Origin: Baffinella frigidus
Lineage: Eukaryota; Cryptophyceae; Cryptomonadales; Baffinellaceae
NCBI GenBank assembly: GCA_026770585.1
Contig: MU646411.1
Coordinates: 698,633 to 713,637 of the forward strand
Direction of reading: 5' to 3'
Length of the DNA stretch: 15,005 bases
A model generated the notes under the pieces. It did no database searches. It had not been told where the DNA came from and saw nothing but the letters and a program-made list of their open reading frames with translations. Below, one piece after another: positions 8,601-11,773 of the stretch. Every line of letters begins with the position of its first letter. The stretch's first letter is position 1. A program made the translations under genes and the position numbers.

Positions 8601-9289
8601 CCCGTAGCAGCTTATACCGGATACTCGCAAGGATTCGGGTATTTTATTGGAGAAACAATCTTTCCTATGACCCTACAGTAGGAAACCCTAGGGACCTCGA
8701 ATTGCTGACGGGAGATACCGAAGAGATTTCTTCGGTTTAGCTGAAAATTACTACAGTACCCGATCCGGATATAAGCTGCAGCGGGTTGCTGGTGGAGGGC
8801 TCGTGCGTATCTACATCTTTGGGGCCTTGCAGTCCAGCTCACAAGGTGATACCCGTATGGAACGGCAATCTGGAATCAGGTCCCATCATCAGGTCCCGGT
8901 TAAATTTAATTATTGACATGTCGCGGGGAATAGAAACATGAAACGCGACCGAATGCTACATCAGCAAAAAAGGTTGAGGGGGCAGGGAGTGCGGCGCATT
9001 GTTGGGGCCAGCGCCTCAACCGATCACGTCTTCGATGTGAAAGAGGCGTGGTGTGGGAAAAATGCTTTCTCTGCAGATCTTTTCTACGGAAAGGCGTGTC
9101 GTTGGGCCATGTTGGGAGCATTTAAAACCTAAAGGACCTAAAGGAGAAAGCACCCCGGTCCCATGTCGAGTCGAACTTCTTCTGCCCCTCGCGATCCAGA
9201 TACCCGACGTAGTGCAGCGTTACTGTCTGCCGCTTCATCGGATAGTGCTTGCCATCCCCCGCCTGGATGCTCTCCACCATGACCCCCAT
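3219..9289 (-). CDS. FKBP12: FKBP12-type peptidyl-prolyl cis-trans isomerase, complete, four exons
   Basis: FKBP12-type proteins catalyse cis-trans isomerisation of Xaa-Pro bonds, are usually cytosolic, and are the receptors for FK506 and rapamycin. Exons 9289-9154, 7802-7768, 5758-5686 and 3307-3219 total 333 nt, which is 110 residues plus TAG. The animal protein has 108. Junction phases are 1, 0 and 1, and every intron has GT..AG ends. The protein starts [17 protein letters not shown], continues [48 protein letters not shown], and ends [20 protein letters not shown] plus LEVTLLAIH. Pocket residues of the family are present: Tyr27, Phe39, Asp40, Arg45, Phe49, Val58, Val59, Trp62, Tyr85, Ile94. 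Differences from animal FKBP12 are two extra residues in the first loop, Ile in place of His87 and Leu in place of Phe99. Introns of 1351, 2009 and 2378 nt are full of repeats. There is no signal peptide, membrane segment or TPR domain. Expression is not proven. Confidence 0.9.
3339..3456. repeat. GA microsatellite (CT on the FKBP sense strand)
   Basis: GAGA/GGGA repeat at the 3' end of FKBP intron 3. In the direction of transcription it is a CT tract about 30-150 nt upstream of the exon 4 acceptor, so it may act as an extended polypyrimidine tract. Confidence 0.9.
3527..3676. mobile_element. 150-bp hairpin element (nested palindrome)
   Basis: Arms 3527-3593 and 3610-3676 are 67 nt each and pair with only a few mismatches around a 16-nt loop. 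Each arm also contains a palindrome of its own (AAAACGAGTT..AACTCGTTTT), so the sequence can fold as one long hairpin or as a cruciform with side hairpins. No coding capacity. It lies in FKBP intron 3 next to a half copy of exon 4. Confidence 0.85.
3681..3714 (-). pseudogene. Partial copy of FKBP exon 4 (5' half with acceptor)
   Basis: The minus strand has CACACAG followed by ACGTATCATACGGATCGCGC and reads (D)[11 protein letters not shown]. Homology to exon 4 stops just before the end of the hairpin element at 3676, which has replaced or cut off the 3' half. Use of this acceptor would give a truncated protein. Confidence 0.8.
3715..4105. other. GA/GT-rich intronic stretch without a gene
   Basis: Part of FKBP intron 3. 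It is purine-rich, with direct repeats such as GAGAGAGATGAGTTTGTGAG at about 3938 and 3996, and two AGGCCT-containing segments near 3900-3930. Open frames here are simple-sequence artefacts. Confidence 0.6.
4110..4262. repeat. GA / GAGGGA microsatellite
   Basis: Runs of GAGCGA, then GAGGGA hexamers, then GAGA, in FKBP intron 3. It is pyrimidine-rich on the sense strand. The Ser/Leu and Gly/Arg-rich frames across it are artefacts. Confidence 0.9.
4297..4478. mobile_element. 182-bp MITE-like element with perfect 27-bp inverted ends
   Basis: Arms 4297-4323 (CCACACGAGGCTATCCATGC...) and 4452-4478 are exact reverse complements over 27 bp. The centre holds a second hairpin (CACGTTTCCTCCCGG..CCGGGGGAAACGTG, about 4381-4417). 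No coding capacity, and no clear target duplication was seen. Confidence 0.85.
4491..4626 (-). mobile_element. Dispersed repeat, TAGCTYTGYCTYAGTC family, copy 1
   Basis: On the minus strand it reads GTCTCAGTCTATTGG, then CACCATTTTGGTGAGCCCGG, AAGTTGACGGATTTGTACC and GTCAACTTGAGAAAAGTCGG, ending GGCAGAGCTA. The outer ends form imperfect 15-16-bp inverted repeats. Related copies are at 7696-7744, 10890-11052 and 14756-14868. Confidence 0.75.
4869..4922. repeat. 17-bp tandem repeat, three copies
   Basis: CCATCTAAACGAAACGG/T repeated three times. A second short tandem repeat (GCTAAGTGGACAGGT, twice) lies at 5003-5032. Both are in FKBP intron 3. Confidence 0.85.
5134..5202. repeat. Small palindromic element
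   Basis: CGGGTACGGGTA at 5134-5145 pairs with TACCCGTACCCG at 5191-5202. Inside are the perfect palindrome GCGTAGGGCCCTACGC (5172-5187) and the CCTACGGTAGG motif that recurs in the hairpin elements at 6404, 7449 and 8004. Confidence 0.75.
5449..5672. repeat. Long GA / GCGA microsatellite
   Basis: About 220 bp of GA with interspersed GCGA and GACA units, just downstream (in FKBP orientation) of the exon 3 donor. On the sense strand it is (CT)n. The long Ser/Leu/Arg-rich open frames spanning 5213-6128 are made from it. Confidence 0.95.
5686..5758 (-). CDS. FKBP12: FKBP exon 3 ([20 protein letters not shown] and four residues)
   Basis: The acceptor CTCTCGCAG is followed by GTGGTG in phase 0; the donor is TCAG before GTACTC in phase 1. 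It encodes the alpha-helix region with the pocket tryptophan (QGWDQG) and the LGEKARI strand. It is the only full-length, unbroken copy among about nine related fragments between 4630 and 6660. Confidence 0.9.
5878..5905. repeat. Short telomere-like tract (CCCTAAA)
   Basis: About 28 bp of CCCTAAA-type units. It sits exactly where the half copy of FKBP exon 3 at 5909-5953 loses its 3' part, so it marks a rearrangement or repair junction. Confidence 0.8.
5909..6132 (-). pseudogene. Two 5'-half copies of FKBP exon 3 with acceptor
   Basis: 5909-5953 and 6089-6130 repeat the acceptor and the first half of exon 3 ([13 protein letters not shown]). The first is cut off by a telomere-like tract, the second by a repeat that recurs at 6790-6840 (TTAGGCGACCTAATTAAACA). 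A further degraded acceptor fragment lies at about 6636-6660, where GGTTGA replaces GGTGGGAC and introduces a stop. Confidence 0.8.
6138..6219. repeat. Interstitial telomere-like tract (TTTAGGG)
   Basis: Nine or more TTTAGGG units, the most regular in the left half of the window, with one TTTCGGG and two TGTAGGG variants. It lies in FKBP intron 2. Confidence 0.95.
6242..6257. repeat. 16-bp perfect palindrome
   Basis: AATACATGCATGTATT reads the same on both strands. No further structure is evident around it. Confidence 0.7.
6343..6610. repeat. About 45-bp direct repeat flanking a hairpin element
   Basis: AAAGTGGCCTCTATCAGTAC and its continuation CAGTCCCGCCCCCGTACCGC at 6343-6387 recur with few changes at 6566-6610, on either side of the element at 6404-6563. 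A shorter related piece (CTGTATCAGTACCA) is at about 6661. Confidence 0.75.
6404..6563. mobile_element. 160-bp full-length palindromic element, copy 1
   Basis: Almost the whole element is an inverted repeat: GGGTAACGGCCTGAAAATGG on the left and its near reverse complement on the right, with CCTACCGTAGG inside each arm. TA lies at both outer edges. A second copy is at 7449-7608 in the opposite orientation, as judged from the asymmetric centre. Confidence 0.85.
6723..6970. repeat. Repeated intronic blocks of FKBP intron 2
   Basis: GCTGCTCACTGTGAGGGTTT and its flanks (GAGAGACTTTTGTTA) occur near 5796, 6736 and 6904. The block GGCGACCTAATTAAACAAGAAACGCT occurs near 6051 and 6804. TATCTTTCGAGATAAAGTTT occurs twice, near 6848 and 6884. 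They are copies of the intron sequence that lies beside the exon 3 fragments, so they belong to the same duplication series. Confidence 0.7.
7044..7202. mobile_element. Hairpin element with long inverted arms
   Basis: CATCCGGTCAGGT at 7044 pairs with ACCTGACCGGATG ending at 7202. The pairing continues inward for about 65 nt with small differences, to AACGAAAATTACTACACA and its complement, leaving a loop of about 25 nt. No coding capacity. A fragment of the inner arm is also at 533-549. Confidence 0.85.
7260..7448. other. FKBP intron 2, no gene seen
   Basis: Contains a short imperfect palindrome (CCCTACGG..CCGTAGGG, 7270-7291). A minus-strand open frame across 7399-7707 is mostly the following hairpin element and is not supported. 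Confidence 0.5.
7449..7608. mobile_element. 160-bp full-length palindromic element, copy 2
   Basis: Same family as 6404-6563. The left end is AGGCAAACGGCCTGAAAATG and the right end is the complement of AGGGCAACGGCCTGAAAA. Its centre (GAGGGATCCTAGGACC..GTCTC) is that of copy 1 in reverse. Confidence 0.85.
7696..7744 (+). mobile_element. Dispersed repeat, TAGCTYTGYCTYAGTC family, truncated copy 2
   Basis: Only the right-hand 50 bp is present: CCAGGATGTCAACTTGAGAA through GACTGAGGCAGAGCT. It ends 24 bp from FKBP exon 2. Confidence 0.75.
7768..7802 (-). CDS. FKBP12: FKBP exon 2, a 35-nt microexon ([11 protein letters not shown])
   Basis: The acceptor CCAATAG is followed by GC, which completes Gly46. 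Eleven codons then give [11 protein letters not shown], followed by the donor GTACCC. It aligns without gaps to KPFKFMLGKQE of the animal protein and supplies exactly the segment missing between exons 1 and 3, in phase 1 to 0. An automatic gene caller would probably skip an exon this short. The usual Gly in the loop is Phe here (IFSG). Confidence 0.85.
8004..8172. repeat. 86-bp tandem duplication with internal hairpin
   Basis: 8004-8086 and 8090-8172 are identical over about 83 bp. Each unit holds CTACGGAAT..ATTCCGTAG with an inner CCTACGGTAGG, so each can form a hairpin. The perfect identity suggests a recent duplication. It lies in FKBP intron 1. Confidence 0.9.
8214..8339. mobile_element. 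126-bp MITE with 12-bp inverted ends and CG target duplication
   Basis: CCACGCCAGATT at the left end and AATCTGGCGTGG at the right end are exact reverse complements. CG flanks both sides (8212-8213 and 8340-8341). The unoccupied site is preserved nearby at about 7876-7890 (GGTTCGTGACACC), with a single CG, so both element ends and the 2-bp duplication are read directly from the sequence. Confidence 0.9.
8591..8795. mobile_element. 205-bp element with about 33-bp inverted ends
   Basis: CCACCAGCAACCCGTAGCAG and twelve more bases at 8591-8622 pair with 8763-8795, with few differences. The open frames inside it match no known protein. The right end abuts the 39-bp LRR-intron copy at 8794-8832. 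Confidence 0.75.
8794..8832 (+). repeat. Copy of the LRR intron 1 acceptor region
   Basis: Matches 9765-9803 at 37 of 39 positions (GGAGGGCTCGTGC..TATCT..CATCTTTGGGGCCTTGCAG). The original is the 3' end of LRR intron 1. Here it is followed by unrelated sequence, so the copied acceptor has no exon. It lies in FKBP intron 1, about 960 bp from the original. Confidence 0.85.
8840..9150. other. FKBP intron 1, 5' portion, no separate gene
   Basis: Mixed-composition DNA between the exon 1 donor and the repeat cluster. CAGGTCCCATCATCAGGTCCC at about 8877 is a short direct repeat. Open frames on both strands (8906-9132) match no known family. Confidence 0.5.
9154..9289 (-). CDS. FKBP12: FKBP exon 1 (start codon, residues 1-46)
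   Basis: The exon reads from ATG at 9289-9287. A second in-frame ATG follows at codon 4, but MGV at the first matches the family N-terminus. The exon covers the GDG turn, the strand with HYVGY, and the FDSTWDR strand. It ends GACCGG-G before GTGCTT (phase 1). If unspliced, the frame would run only 10 more codons to a TAA, and would lose the rest of the domain. Confidence 0.9.
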
Positions 9290-9636
9290 CGCGTCCTCCC
9301 GCTCGCCTCACCCTCCTCCCACCCGCCGCCCACCCGCCCAAGCTTGCAGCTTCCAGCAGGACCAGAACCAAAGAGGGGGGGGCTTCGCCAGGAAGAGCGC
9401 CAGGCACCAGGGGAGAGCGCCAAGGAGGGAGCTGAGCGGCCCAAGGAGTGCGCCAGGCGCCCAAGGGAGACGAAGGAGAGACGCCTTCAGCCCCCGAGGC
9501 GGTTGGTGTGATTATTTCACCGCGGTTCACACGCGAAAATCGAGGTTTCCACGATCGCAGATTTTTCAAATTCATCCAACCAAATCGCATCTTCTCTGGC
9601 GGGGAGACACACCACCGTCAGATCTTCGCTCAGAAC
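9290..9636. promoter_or_regulatory. Shared divergent promoter region of FKBP and LRR genes
   Basis: The two start codons face away from each other across 347 bp that contain no MITE, telomere tract or microsatellite, unlike almost all other non-coding DNA here. The left half is GC- and C-rich (9296-9350), the right half more AT-rich (GTGATTATTTCACCG at 9507; CCAACCAAATCGC at 9577). No clear TATA box is seen. Transcription start sites cannot be placed from sequence. Confidence 0.5.
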
Positions 9637-9714
9637 ATGTCGAACCTCGAGGAGGAGCTGCGGCGGCTCGTGGAATCCGGCGCTGAGAGCATCGCTTTCT
9701 CCGACACCTTCATG
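9637..9714 (+). CDS. LRR exon 1 (start)
   Basis: Encodes 26 residues: an acidic helix-like start (SNLEEELRRLVESG) and the first repeat (AESIAFSDTFM). The frame is open upstream to about 9448, but this ATG gives the natural N-terminus. It ends TTCATG before GTCTTC. Confidence 0.8.
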
Positions 9715-11734
9715 GTCTTCCTCCCATCCTTCGTTTTCAGACATGAAACAGGCGAAATCGCCTGGGAGGGCTCGTGCTTATCTGCATCTTTGGGGCCTTG
9801 CAGGGAGACGAGGGGTGCCGAACACTCTGCGAACAGCTCAAGGATAACCAGCACGTTCGCTCCCTCGACCTGAGGGGGTGCAACATCCGGAGCGACGGAT
9901 CTGTTGCGCTCGCCACCCTCGTCTCCAGGTGCACAACACGAATCCCACTGTGTCTCCGGTGGGGTTCAAACTATTCCAGAACCGAAGCTGGCATAACCAT
10001 AGGGAAACACCCATGATGGACTGTTTTCCCTCGTTACTCTGGTCTAAAATGGGCCTAGTTCAATGAATTCTTTTCTCCTGACGGTGTGGACCATCAACAC
10101 GGCGCTGAGCTTTTGATAATGTTGACATATTTACGTTAGAGCGTTTGCGGTAATTGTTGTCCGTTTGGGACGACCGGGTTTCCGGTTTCCCGGTTTTTTT
10201 AAATGTTGTCAAGGTCGTAAAACATTTTAAATGACCACTTCTGGTACAAATAAAAACTGGAAAACCGGAAAACCGCACGTCCAAAACGGACAACAATTAC
10301 CGCAAATGTTCTAGGGTGTCGGTTCGCCTTGACGCTCCTAGAACAATCTACGACATGGCTCGGGGCAGTCTCGTTGGTTTAGTTGAGGTGATTGGATGAA
10401 CTCCTAAACCCTAAACCATGAACCCTACACCCCAAACCTCAAACCCTAAACCCTGAACCCTAAACCCTAAACCTAAACCCTAAACCCTAGACCTTTTTCG
10501 AGCAGCAACTGAACGCTGAAGTTCCTCGGACTGGAGTGGAACGGTGGGGTAATCACTGTGGTTAAGTGGTTATGGTGGTGGGATGAACGCTACAGAGGGC
10601 CTCGCTGAAGTCTTTTCTCCTCTTGTGTGAGCAGCAACTCAACGCTGACCCTTCCTCGGCCTGGCATTCCTCGGCCTCGCTGGCATTCCTCGGCCTTGCT
10701 CAACGCTGGCATTCCTCGGCCTTGAACAGGGGGTTACGCCGGTGGTTCAGTGGTCATGGGCATGGGATTAACTCTAGTTGAAGTCTTTTTTTCCTCTGGT
10801 GAGCAGCAACTCGACGCTGACGTTCCTCGGACTTGAGTGGAACGGCGTCGGCATGCTCGAGAATGGCTTCCAGGTACTCTAAATTTATGTCTGTCTCAGT
10901 CTATTTTCCCCCACCAATTTCTGTCTCAGTCTATTTGGTCTCACCACTTTGGTGAGCCCGGTCTCTTTTCCGCCCCATAGTTGACGAATTTGTACCGCAG
11001 ACCCAGCATGTCAACTTCAGAATAGTCTGTCAAGCCGAGGTGAGGCAGAGCTAGAGGTACTCTAGCTCCAATGCATTTTCGTGGACCATTTGTACTGGAT
11101 CATTTCCTTCTCTGCTTATATTGTATGACCAGCCCAGATTCACTCAGACAGAGCCAGGAATTCCCCGCCCTCCCAACTGAGCCGTTTGGACCCTTTCGGA
11201 CCGGCCGATTTGTACACAGCGGATTTTGGGGGGTTATCGATTTCCGGTTAACTCTGGGGTTGGCCAAACGACCAAAAACCCTTGACAGCAGCGCTTCTCT
11301 CAAAGAAAACGCATCGAGACCGCAATACCCTAAACCCTATCCCCTATTCCCTAAACCCTAAACCTTGAACCCTAAACCATAAACCCTAAACCATAAACCC
11401 TAAACCCTAAACCCTAAACCATAAACCTTAAACCCTAAACCCTGAACCCTAAACCTCAAAGCGGTGGTGACGAGTTCTTCATTGGTGGAGGTGGACTTTG
11501 GCAGTAGGGCTTCCCTCAACCGACGTGCTTTACAATTACAATTACAATTCCGCACCTAAAAACACGAACGCCCAAACTCTAGGCGCTGTGTAAGGCGGTG
11601 GCGACAAGCTCCTCGCTGGTGGAGGTGGACCTGCGCAACAACAACATCGGCCCGGCCGGCGGCGTCGCCCTCGCAGCCCTTCTGGTAGCGTTCACACACA
11701 CACACACACACTCTCTCTCTCTCTCCATCTCTCT

Positions 11735-11773
<39 letters not shown>

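Noticed and set aside
9138-9590. 150-codon minus-strand frame overlapping FKBP exon 1
   Set aside because: It is in a different frame from the FKBP reading, Gly/Trp/Arg-rich without motifs, and its stop is unrelated to the gene. The FKBP frame is shorter but has clear homology.
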